Numbered from the stretch's first letter, positions 1 through 5,258 are shown. The stretch is DNA of 5,901 nt from Sutterella sp. (GCA_003488465.1 DNLN01000046.1:1-5901); one strand, 5' to 3'. The notes: generated from the letters alone by a model not told the origin. Numbers and translations: made by a program.

Positions 1-39
1 CAATGGTAGCGCAAAATCCGCATTCCTCACCGCATTCAA

Positions 40-588
40 ATGCGGGGCTTCCTGCGGATCAAACCTGTGAGAGTCATGCGCTTTGACACGCTGAGCGGGC
101 GCCTGACGGTGACGGCAACAGATCAAGGATTTTCCATGGACTTTCCCGTGGGACGCGTCAAGAGCGTGCCGGTCACGGAGGAGATCCGCAAGGCGAGTGC
201 GGGTCTTGCAAGAGAGGCCTATTTCGATGGCGGCGACACGGTCGCGGTCGTCGAAAGCGAGGAGGCGCTTGCCCGGTTCGAGCCCGACTCCGAAGCGATT
301 CTCAAGGCTCCCGGCCTGGGCTTCATCATGACCGCTCCGTCCGTGCAGTACGACTTTGTCTCCCGCTGCTTCTATCCAAAGCTTGCAATTGCCGAGGATC
401 CCGTGACCGGAAGAGCCCATACGTATCTCGCCCCGATCTGGGCTGAAAAGCTGGGAAAGAGCGTTTTCAGTGCGCGGCAGATATCCCGGCGCGGCGGCCT
501 TGTCGGCGTGCAGCTCAAGGGCGATCGGGTGGAGCTCACTGGTCAGGTGGTGACCTTCATGGTGGGCGACATTCCGTTTGATTTTTAA
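40..588 (+). CDS. PhzF-family isomerase/epimerase-like protein, C-terminal part (N-terminus missing or frameshifted)
   Basis: The protein belongs to the PhzF phenazine-biosynthesis-like family, cytosolic proteins with the diaminopimelate-epimerase fold. Most members other than PhzF itself have no known substrate. The hallmark motif EDPVTGRAH is at residues 119-127, followed by LAPIWAEKLGK and a C-terminal RGG...GDRVELTGQVVTFMVG stretch typical of the family end. The MRFDTLSGRLTVT segment (residues 13-25) normally follows the first-domain CGHATLA motif, which is absent here. Only 182 residues are present, against the usual 260-300, so the domain with the catalytic Glu is not in this frame. The same frame meets TAG at 7-9, and the ATG at 40 has no convincing ribosome-binding site, so it is unlikely to be the native start. 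Either a frameshift lies near the GGGG run at 44-47 or the gene is truncated. Family call is firm; functionality is doubtful. Confidence 0.8.
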   Translation: MRGFLRIKPVRVMRFDTLSGRLTVTATDQGFSMDFPVGRVKSVPVTEEIRKASAGLAREAYFDGGDTVAVVESEEALARFEPDSEAILKAPGLGFIMTAPSVQYDFVSRCFYPKLAIAEDPVTGRAHTYLAPIWAEKLGKSVFSARQISRRGGLVGVQLKGDRVELTGQVVTFMVGDIPFDF

Positions 589-612
589 TAGGAATTTCCT
601 TTTCTTACAAAT

Positions 613-642
613 AGGGGGCCAGGGAAGCCGGGCTCCTTTTTT
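613..642 (+). terminator. Rho-independent terminator after the phzF-like gene
   Basis: AGGGG (613-617) pairs with GCTCCT-side bases 633-637 (one G-U), and CC (619-620) pairs with GG (631-632) around a bulged G. The hairpin is followed by six T (637-642). It lies 25 nt after the stop codon. The stem is imperfect, so confidence is moderate. Confidence 0.5.
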
Positions 643-756
643 GTTTGCCGCCAAGCATGAATTGAAAAAGATATCAAGAGGGAGAGAACTGCGGGATATC
701 ACGGAGAAAACGCTGTGCGATTTCATGATTTCCGTATACGAAAATAGCGGCGTGAA

Positions 757-773
757 AACCTAGCAAATAGGTT
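757..773. repeat. Perfect 6-bp inverted repeat in the fadL-like leader
   Basis: AACCTA and TAGGTT flank GCAAA, a perfect hairpin or operator-like dyad 60 nt upstream of the next gene's start. A second pair of short palindromes, GATATC at 670-675 and 695-700, lies further upstream. The 245-bp gap 589-833 otherwise holds only the terminator of the preceding gene and the leader hairpin at 802-819; I see no convincing sigma70 promoter in it. Confidence 0.35.
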
Positions 774-801
774 GAAAAAGTTCGGGAATTTGATTTCGTG
801 C

Positions 802-828
802 AGGCGCTCTCCAGCGCCTTGAGGGGAG
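802..828 (+). promoter_or_regulatory. Leader hairpin adjoining the Shine-Dalgarno sequence that fixes the ATG at 834
   Basis: AGGCGCT (802-808) and AGCGCCT (813-819) form a perfect 7-bp stem with a CTCC loop. It ends one base before the ribosome-binding site GAGGGGAG (821-828), which stands 5 nt before ATG 834. The site decides the start: an upstream GTG at 798 is in frame but would put the hairpin inside the coding region and has no comparable site. The hairpin next to the ribosome-binding site could modulate translation; that is inference. Confidence 0.55.
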
Positions 829-833
829 ACAGA

Positions 834-2090
834 ATGACCCGCTTTGTTCTGAAGGCTGCCGCTGCTGCGGCAATGGCGTTTTGTGCGGCTTGCTCGGTTC
901 AGGCCGGTGGCTTCATGCTCTACGAGCAGTCCGTGGCCGGCATGGGCCGCGCCTATGCGGGCGCCGGCGTGCATCGCAACGATGACCTTTCGGCCGCCTG
1001 GTACAACCCGGCCGGCATGACGCTTCTTGAGGGAACCCAGATCCAGTTCGGCGGCACGATCGTCTTCACGACGATGGATCTGCATGCCGATGCCGCGATG
1101 GGAGGGCGGGACAACGGACGCAAGAAGTTCGTGCCGGTGCCCAACATGTACCTTACGCACAAGGTGAACGACAGCTGGTGGCTGGGGCTGAGTTTGAATG
1201 TGCCCTACGGCATGGCGCAGGAATACGCCCGCGGTCGCATGATGAACAACTGGGGCGTGAACTCCGAGATGAAGGTGTTCGACATCAGCCCGACGGTTGC
1301 CTACAAGGTCAACGACAAGCTGTCCCTCGGGGGCGGCATCTCCATTCAGTATGCAAAGTCCTGGGTTGAGTCAGCAAAGTCGATGGGTACGACGCTTGGT
1401 TATGGGCGGCTGGTCGCTGACAGCTGGTCCGCGGGCTTTAATCTCGGCGTGATGTGGACGCCGGTCGAGACGCTGCGCCTTGGCATCGGCTGGCGCTCCG
1501 AAGTGCGTCACGATGCAGACGGCACGTACCGGTTTGGCGTTGGTGCTCTTGGCGACAGCAGGCCGACAGCCTACTCGATTCATGCCAAAGGAAGCGCCAC
1601 TGTTCGAGCACCCCAGAACATCACGCTTTCGGCAGTGTGGGACGTGACGCCCAAGTGGGATCTTGCGGCCACGATCCGCTGGTACGAATGGAGTACCTTT
1701 GACAAACTGATCATCAAGAACGACAGTCCGCAGTTGGCTGCGATGGGAGCGAGTACCACTACTTTGCAAAATGATTGGAAGAACTCCTGGTTCTTCAGCG
1801 TCGGCACGGACTACCGGATCAACGATGAGTGGACCGTGCGAGCAGGTGTTGCCTACGAGGATTCGCCCGTCGTCAACGAAAAGCGCACGGCGCTCATTCC
1901 CGACGCCGACCGCATCTGGCTGTCCCTGGGCGCTACGTGGCACATGACCAAGCAGATGCAGACCGACTTCGGCTTCACCTGGATCCACGGCGTCGGCAAT
2001 ATGGGGCTGTATAAGGGAGATAAGAAGGTCGCCGAGTACGAGAACATCGACTGCATTCTGCTCGGAGCGCAGATGGTGTACAAGTTCTAG
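834..2090 (+). CDS. OmpP1/FadL/TodX-family outer-membrane transport protein
   Basis: This is a 418-residue outer-membrane beta-barrel of the family that takes up long-chain fatty acids and other hydrophobic compounds by lateral diffusion. A signal peptide spans about residues 1-24 (K7, an alanine-rich core, cleavage after VQA). The mature start GGFMLYEQSVAGMGRAYAG matches the family's N-terminal hatch region, and the AAWYNPAGM segment with the conserved NPA motif is at about 54-62. Later segments alternate aromatic and polar residues as in barrel strands, and the protein ends in the outer-membrane signature Phe (MVYKF). Length fits the usual 400-450. Cys17 and Cys20 in the signal peptide do not make a lipobox. 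It is transcribed alone, between two terminators. No fatty-acid gene lies beside it, so the substrate is unknown. Family call is very secure; true FadL function is not shown. Confidence 0.93.
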   Translation: MTRFVLKAAAAAAMAFCAACSVQAGGFMLYEQSVAGMGRAYAGAGVHRNDDLSAAWYNPAGMTLLEGTQIQFGGTIVFTTMDLHADAAMGGRDNGRKKFVPVPNMYLTHKVNDSWWLGLSLNVPYGMAQEYARGRMMNNWGVNSEMKVFDISPTVAYKVNDKLSLGGGISIQYAKSWVESAKSMGTTLGYGRLVADSWSAGFNLGVMWTPVETLRLGIGWRSEVRHDADGTYRFGVGALGDSRPTAYSIHAKGSATVRAPQNITLSAVWDVTPKWDLAATIRWYEWSTFDKLIIKNDSPQLAAMGASTTTLQNDWKNSWFFSVGTDYRINDEWTVRAGVAYEDSPVVNEKRTALIPDADRIWLSLGATWHMTKQMQTDFGFTWIHGVGNMGLYKGDKKVAEYENIDCILLGAQMVYKF

Positions 2091-2112
2091 CGGCTGATAT
2101 CTTCGCTGCTGC

Positions 2113-2150
2113 AAAGGGGAGGCGTTTTGATGTCGACGCCTCTTCTTTTT
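2113..2150 (+). terminator. Rho-independent terminator of the FadL-family gene
   Basis: GAGGCGT (2119-2125) and ACGCCTC (2136-2142) form a perfect 7-bp stem. It extends outward through GGG/TTC wobble pairs and AAA/TTT to about 13 bp, and the run of T continues to 2150. It begins 22 nt after the stop codon. Confidence 0.85.
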
Positions 2151-2161
2151 GACTTATAGAA

Positions 2162-2191
2162 ATTTTCAATCATTTAGTCTTGATTGAAAAT
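2162..2191. repeat. Perfect 11-bp AT-rich inverted repeat
   Basis: ATTTTCAATCA (2162-2172) and TGATTGAAAAT (2181-2191) are perfect reverse complements around an 8-nt spacer. It sits immediately beside the GC-rich hairpin 2195-2241. It could be an extra terminator element for readthrough from either side, or a protein-binding dyad. Confidence 0.6.
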
Positions 2192-2241
2192 AAACTGTAA
2201 CGCTCGCCGACTAGGACACACCTAATCGGCGAGCGTTACAG
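2186..2241 (-). terminator. Strong hairpin with U-tract on the minus strand
   Basis: The 16-bp arms 2195-2210 and 2226-2241 are perfect reverse complements; the stem continues past one C-A mismatch with four more pairs (TAGG/CCTA) around an ACACA loop. Read on the minus strand, the stem is followed directly by TTTATTTTC (2194 to 2186), as in a Rho-independent terminator. On the plus strand no T-run follows. It therefore implies a minus-strand transcript arriving from the right, convergent with the FadL-family gene. Confidence 0.6.
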
Positions 2242-2377
2242 ATTAGGCAGTCTCTCGCTTTACCAAAGCGGGTCGCCCCCTGCGCATGCGCTTCGGGGGC
2301 GAAAAAAGCTATCCATTAAAATTGAGTTAGCGTCGGCGTCGGTTGTCTACTGGAGCCGGCCTATCAAGCACCGCCTG
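2187..2377 (-). ncRNA. Candidate small structured RNA (unidentified)
   Basis: A transcript of about 190 nt is bounded by a promoter-like sequence (2384-2411, minus) and the terminator hairpin 2195-2241. Inside are two more hairpins: arms 2273-2280/2295-2302 (TCGCCCCC/GGGGGCGA), whose loop carries the perfect palindrome GCGCATGCGC (2282-2291), and arms 2256-2261/2265-2270 (CGCTTT/AAAGCG). No credible open reading frame fits; the only short one on that strand (ATG GAT AGC ...) would be 18 codons without a ribosome-binding site. I do not recognise it as 6S RNA, 4.5S RNA, RNase P RNA or a known riboswitch. Transcription is inferred, not shown. It could instead be a set of unrelated intergenic hairpins. 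Confidence 0.35.
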
Positions 2378-2383
2378 TGGGCA

Positions 2384-2411
2384 GTTTTAGGCAAGAGATA
2401 AAAGTTGTCAA
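2384..2411 (-). promoter_or_regulatory. Candidate sigma70 promoter reading towards the 2195 terminator
   Basis: On the minus strand a consensus -35 TTGACA (2411 to 2406) is separated by 16 nt from TAAAAC (2389 to 2384), a four-of-six match to TATAAT. Start would be near 2377. The -35 lies within the perfect palindrome AAGTTGTCAACTT (2402-2414), which could also bind a repressor. Confidence 0.4.
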
Positions 2412-2489
2412 CTTCGTCAGGCAGATCAAAGAAAACTGTCAACCAATTTCAGGCAAGGTCATTTTGCTAACTATCTTGCTTTTGTCAAT
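2389..2489. repeat. Degenerate direct repeats, about 31-bp period
   Basis: AGGCAAG at 2389, AGGCAGA at 2419 and AGGCAAG at 2451 are 30 and 32 bp apart. TGTCAAC at 2406 and 2437 and TGTCAAT at 2483 are 31 and 46 bp apart, and an inverted copy (GTTGACA) is at 2548-2554. Each unit pairs an AGGCA box with a TGTCAA box. They may be regulator-binding sites, remnants of iterons, or serial promoter -35 elements on the minus strand. Confidence 0.35.
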
Positions 2490-2658
2490 AGGAAATTTGC
2501 TAAATTTTCAGAACAAATATAGCAAAACTGAGTGTTTTTACAAAAAGGTTGACATTAATTTCGCAAGATTTCCGGAAAATTTAACAAAAACGCGGTCGGC
2601 AGTTTCCAAATTTGCTTTCCACTTGTAGCGCCAGCCGACGAACTTCAGGGGCTGCCGA

Positions 2659-3000
2659 ATGCTCAGCAACGTGCTCATGCTTTCGGAGTTCCGCCAGACA
2701 AGCAAGCTTGGCCTGGAGTTCTTCCGCTCGCAGAACGTTCCTGTCATGTTCCAGAACGCCGACTACCAAGGCAGGACTTTCTTGGGCCGCATAGATACCG
2801 TGCTCAAGGCGAACAGTTGGAAGAAGGGCTATGTCGAGGACGAGACAAGCAATTCGCCGACCGCGTACTGCGAATTGCTCCGCGGCAAGAGCCTCGATAA
2901 GCAGGACGCCAGCGGCGAGTGGACGGACATCCGGACGGGAAGGTGGCACAGCACCAGCCCGACGCTTGATGTCAACAAGATGAAGGAGCGAGCTTCTGAT
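2659..3000 (+). pseudogene. Unidentified coding remnant (hypothetical protein)
   Basis: The frame is open from 2629. The ATG at 2659 has a fair ribosome-binding site (AGGGG, 2647-2651). Across 2659-3000 third codon positions are mostly G or C while second positions are AT-rich (hand count), the pattern of a real GC-rich gene, and residue composition is natural (for example QNADYQGRTFLGRID and NSWKKGYVEDE). I recognise no family. The open frame formally runs to 3204, but coding character is lost near 3000 and the end overlaps the 3' end of ssrA, giving the artefact WWRWRELNPRP. It is therefore read as a truncated or decayed gene, possibly left by a mobile element beside ssrA. Promoter not seen; a TTGACA at 2549-2554 has no matching -10. 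A real 181-residue protein cannot be excluded. Confidence 0.35.
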
Positions 3001-3049
3001 CCTGCCCGAAGGCAAGGGCGGTTCTCCGCTCCCTACCACCGTGCGCAAA

Positions 3050-3093
3050 TTTACGCACGCGTGCATATTTTTTCGAACGTTTTACGCACGCGT
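3050..3093. repeat. 13-bp direct repeat TTTACGCACGCGT, two copies
   Basis: Identical copies occur at 3050-3062 and 3081-3093, 31 bp start to start. The first is embedded in the near-palindrome GTGCGCAAATTTACGCAC (3041-3058) and followed by the perfect palindrome GCACGCGTGC (3055-3064). They lie between the coding remnant and the ssrA terminator. Role unknown. Confidence 0.6.
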
Positions 3094-3119
3094 ACGTACC
3101 TTCAGCCCCATTTTCCTGG

Positions 3120-3155
3120 AAAAGAAAAGCCCCGGAAGATTAGTATCTCCCGGGT
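3120..3155 (-). terminator. Rho-independent terminator of ssrA
   Basis: On the minus strand, arms 3155-3146 and 3141-3132 form a 10-bp stem (CCCGGGAGAT with ATCTTCCGGG, one G-U) around a 4-nt loop, followed by GC, TTTT, C and TTTTT. It starts 11 nt beyond the mature CCA end of the tmRNA. Confidence 0.88.
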
Positions 3156-3166
3156 TAGTGTCTGGT

Positions 3167-3528
3167 GGTGGAGGTGGCGGGAATTGAACCCGCGTCCGAA
3201 ATGATTTTTCCGCCGGATCTACATGTTTAGTCCGCTGATTTGAGTCTCACCCGAAACCCTGCCAATGGACGGGCCGGTTCCGAGCCAGCCGCTAAATTTC
3301 GGACAGCGCGTCGCGACACCGCGCTGACCTAGACTCTGTATATGACGATGCTGCCGGTTTTACCCGGCCCGGGCCAGAGACCACCCGGTGCATCGCTCGC
3401 GGCACTAGGCGGCGAGAGCGAAACGCTCGTTGTTGGCGTTTATTTGTTTTCTAGCTGTTTAACGAGGTGACTAGACCTCGACATGCACCGAGCAGCGTCC
3501 TACACCCCGTCGAATCCAAGACACCCCC
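3167..3528 (-). ncRNA. ssrA: tmRNA (transfer-messenger RNA)
   Basis: tmRNA rescues ribosomes stalled on broken mRNAs and, with SmpB, adds a degradation tag. The minus strand begins GGGGGTGTCTTGGATTCGAC, matching the conserved 5' tRNA-like end, and finishes with the T-arm GGTTCAATTCCCGCC and CACCTCCACCA with encoded CCA. The acceptor stem GGGGGUG/CACCUCC pairs over all seven positions (one G-U). Length is 362 nt, as usual for one-piece tmRNA. The tag reading frame is intact. It has its own promoter upstream and terminator downstream, and faces the coding remnant. The short distance from the likely transcription start implies a leader of about 10 nt removed by processing. Identification is certain; ends are good to a base or two. 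Confidence 0.97.
3405..3437 (-). other. ssrA: tmRNA proteolysis-tag reading frame (ANNERFALAA)
   Basis: From resume codon GCC (3437-3435) the minus strand reads A-N-N-E-R-F-A-L-A-A followed by TAG (3407-3405). With the charging Ala the full tag is AANNERFALAA. The LAA end is the ClpXP/ClpAP recognition signal. It closely resembles betaproteobacterial tags of ANDERFALAA type, with Asn instead of Asp at position 3. Confidence 0.95.
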
Positions 3529-3543
3529 ACTGCGGAACGAATC

Positions 3544-3571
3544 ATTTTATGGAATTTTTCATGTTTGTCAA
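3544..3571 (-). promoter_or_regulatory. sigma70 promoter of ssrA
   Basis: On the minus strand a perfect -35 TTGACA (3571-3566) is followed after 16 nt by TAAAAT (3549-3544), a five-of-six -10. It is placed so that transcription begins around ten bases before the mature tmRNA 5' end at 3528. Strong constitutive expression is expected. Confidence 0.85.
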
Positions 3572-3672
3572 AGCGAAAACGGCTCGATCGCACAGCGGCT
3601 GACTTGCAATTGGTAGCACTTTGTTTCAGGCCTGTACAGAAGGCGTGGGGCAGAAGCCCATAAAATGGCGGC

Positions 3673-3915
3673 ATGAAAAGGAATATCTCAATTGCCTGCA
3701 TGCTGTTCGCCCTGTGCTGCCTGGTGACGGGCGCCACGGCGGCTGACGCGCCGCTCGGGCAGAAGCGGGCGGCTGCGGCCGTTCCGGCTCAGCCGGCCGG
3801 GACGCCGCCCCGCAAATCCGCGGTTCGCGCAAAGGACAAGTCCCGCAAGTTCCACTCGGTGAGTGCGGCAACAAGGAAAGTGAAGAAACAGGTCAAGATG
3901 TCGGGGGCCAAATGA
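3673..3915 (+). CDS. Small exported basic protein of unknown function
   Basis: The 80-residue product has a clear signal peptide (MKRN, hydrophobic core, cleavage after ATA at residue 23). The mature part is 57 residues with about 15 Lys/Arg and only two Asp, rich in Ala and Pro in its first half and in Lys/Arg in its second half. No cysteine remains after cleavage and no known domain is recognised. The ribosome-binding site is weak and a short GGGC/GCCC hairpin (3648-3659) lies just upstream. The stop codon overlaps the next start (ATGA, 3912-3915), so the two are probably co-translated and may work together at the envelope. The charge would suit binding to lipopolysaccharide, nucleic acid or an acidic partner protein, but that is speculation. 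Existence is supported by codon use, the signal peptide and the coupling. Confidence 0.75.
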   Translation: MKRNISIACMLFALCCLVTGATAADAPLGQKRAAAAVPAQPAGTPPRKSAVRAKDKSRKFHSVSAATRKVKKQVKMSGAK

Positions 3916-4790
3916 GCTTCAAGCGCATTGCATTGATTTCGATTCTGGCAGCCCAAGGCTTGGCGGCGGGCGCCGCCCTAGCGGCCGATCCCGTGACGCA
4001 GAGCGTCATGGACAAGACCGAGGAGCTGCGCAGCCAGGCGCATTCCACGGAGCCCGGCAGGCACGCAGAAGACTTCCGCTACTGGGGAGAGAAGACGGGC
4101 GGAGCTCCGGCTGCGACCGGGCTTGAGGCCGTTGACCGGGCGGTGCAGGCGAAGTCCTACTCCCAGGGCGTGAAGGGCGGAATCGAGAAGGACGTCGGCT
4201 CGACCACTGTAGGAGCCGCCGTCACGGCCGGAACGGGAGAGGGTACAAACAAGACGCTCAAGCCCGAGAACTATTCCTATCAGGGCGTCACGGTCTACCA
4301 GAAGGCGCGGGATGCCGCGACCGGAACTGCGGTCGACATGTCCGCCTCCTACGTCTCGGGCACTGCCGAGCAGGGAGCGGCGGCGGGCAAGACCGACGTC
4401 TACTCGGTCGGCTCGCAGGTCTCGACCAAGGTCTATGACGGCTTTGTCAAGGTCGAGCCCTTCGTCGGAGCCAACGTGAACAGGATCGAGCGCTCGGGAG
4501 CTGCGGAAAACAATTCCGGAACCGCCGCCGAGATTCCGCTCGGGATCAATGTCACGGGCAGCACCTCGTCGGCTGGCGGTTTTTCGGTGACGCCCCGGGC
4601 AACCATGTCTGCGGCTCCCGTCATGGGGGACGAGGAGGTGACCCGCGGGCAGGACATGCATTACCGCTCGGGAGTCGGCGTCACCGCAAGGAAGGATGAC
4701 TTCAGCCTTGACCTTGAGGCGCAGAAGGAAAAAGGCGGTCTGGACAAGCCCGACACGACCATCATGCTGCGTGCCAAACAGCGCTTCTGA
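3912..4790 (+). CDS. Putative outer-membrane beta-barrel protein
   Basis: The 292-residue product has a signal peptide (residues 1-24, cleavage ALA|AD). A polar, probably periplasmic or surface segment covers about residues 25-100 (with FRYWGEKTGG at 55-64), followed by alternating polar/hydrophobic stretches such as VYSVGSQVSTKVYDGFVKVE, KVEPFVGANVNRIE and HYRSGVGVTARKDDFSLDLE. It ends in LRAKQRF, the terminal Phe typical of BAM-inserted barrels, and its last third resembles the C-terminal strands of autotransporter barrels. It is too short for a standard passenger plus a 12-strand barrel, so it may be a small barrel or a passenger-less relative. Start ATG overlaps the upstream stop by four bases, with GGGGG at 3903-3907 as a weak ribosome-binding site, which suggests translational coupling. 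No specific function can be assigned. Confidence 0.8.
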   Translation: MSFKRIALISILAAQGLAAGAALAADPVTQSVMDKTEELRSQAHSTEPGRHAEDFRYWGEKTGGAPAATGLEAVDRAVQAKSYSQGVKGGIEKDVGSTTVGAAVTAGTGEGTNKTLKPENYSYQGVTVYQKARDAATGTAVDMSASYVSGTAEQGAAAGKTDVYSVGSQVSTKVYDGFVKVEPFVGANVNRIERSGAAENNSGTAAEIPLGINVTGSTSSAGGFSVTPRATMSAAPVMGDEEVTRGQDMHYRSGVGVTARKDDFSLDLEAQKEKGGLDKPDTTIMLRAKQRF

Positions 4791-4811
4791 AACCGCCGAT
4801 TGGCCTGATCG

Positions 4812-4852
4812 GGTCGGAGGGGAAGACGCTTTTCCTCTCTGGCCTATTTTTT
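4812..4852 (+). terminator. Rho-independent terminator of the two-gene operon
   Basis: Arms 4812-4824 and 4832-4844 pair over 13 consecutive positions (three or so G-U) around a 7-nt loop, followed by TATTTTTT (4845-4852). It starts 21 nt after the stop codon. Confidence 0.85.
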
Positions 4853-5258
4853 GGGCACATGCGGAAATTCCTTTTCCGACAAGTCCCTGTGATCGAAAAG
4901 CAGGAGGTATTCACAGTTTGTGTGAATACCGTGGAAAAGTCTTTTTTTTGTCTTCGCTATATGCTATCCTAACATACTGAAATTAAATGGAAATCAATCT
5001 ATCAGTGTAGGAATTTACACAATAACGGCGACCTTGATTTTTCTAGGAAAAACAGGGTGATCCGCGCCGTTCATGGCGCTTTTGACATGTCGGCAGGCCA
5101 ATTGTGCTGGTCATGCTGATTTGTGAATAACTTGCATTTTTTCCGTCCTTGAGGTATGGGGGCGAGTCCGTGGCGGATGGCTGCCTGCACGCATTGCGGT
5201 CAGCACGCGCGCTCTGCCGCTCGGTATCATTCGGATGGTTTTTCTGGACGCATGGACG
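4853..5258 (+). promoter_or_regulatory. AT-rich intergenic region upstream of the sensor-like gene
   Basis: No gene is seen in these 400 bases. Besides the dyad at 4906-4930 it holds a third copy of TGTGAATA at 5122-5129, a small dyad GTGTA/TACAC (5005-5009/5016-5020) and a GCGCC/GGCGC hairpin (5064-5068/5075-5079). Promoter candidates are weak: TTGTCT-N16-TAACAT near 4948-4975, and TTGCAT (5132-5137) with TATGGG 17 nt on. TTGACA at 5082-5087 has no good -10. Which one is used cannot be told. Confidence 0.35.
4906..4930. repeat. Perfect 10-bp inverted repeat GGTATTCACA / TGTGAATACC
   Basis: Arms 4906-4915 and 4921-4930 are perfect reverse complements around GTTTG. Outside them CTTTTCC (4871-4877) can pair with GGAAAAG (4933-4939), and eight T follow at 4942-4949. 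It may be an operator dyad for the downstream gene or a second terminator-like structure; the gap between inner stem and T-run argues against a simple terminator. Confidence 0.6.

Noticed and set aside
578..763. 61-codon plus-strand frame
   Set aside because: It spans the terminator and leader hairpins, overlaps the preceding gene's end, and has no ribosome-binding site or family resemblance.
884..896. Lipoprotein signal (Cys17/Cys20) in the FadL-type protein
   Set aside because: The residue three before Cys20 is Cys, not Leu/Val/Ile, and a good signal peptidase I site follows at VQA|GG.
2195..2241. Integron attC site or CRISPR repeat
   Set aside because: The palindrome lacks the core GTTRRRY/RYYYAAC pair in the right form, and there is no array of spaced identical repeats.
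2377..2628. 83-codon plus-strand frame starting at GTG with one hydrophobic stretch
   Set aside because: AT-rich, no ribosome-binding site, and its internal similarity only reflects the 31-bp DNA repeats; probably non-coding.
2581..3066. 161-codon minus-strand frame
   Set aside because: Its third positions fall on the first codon positions of the plus frame; composition points to the plus strand as the coding one. It is likely an antisense shadow.
3156..3204. C-terminal tail WWRWRELNPRP of the plus-strand open frame
   Set aside because: This is antisense translation of the tmRNA T-arm and acceptor stem, a common annotation artefact, not protein.
3160..3215. Attachment site with duplicated ssrA 3' end
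   Set aside because: No second copy of the tmRNA 3' segment was found by eye within the window, so an integrated element cannot be delimited.
3978..4661. 227-codon minus-strand frame
   Set aside because: Antisense shadow of the barrel gene, which has a signal peptide, terminal Phe and terminator on the plus strand.
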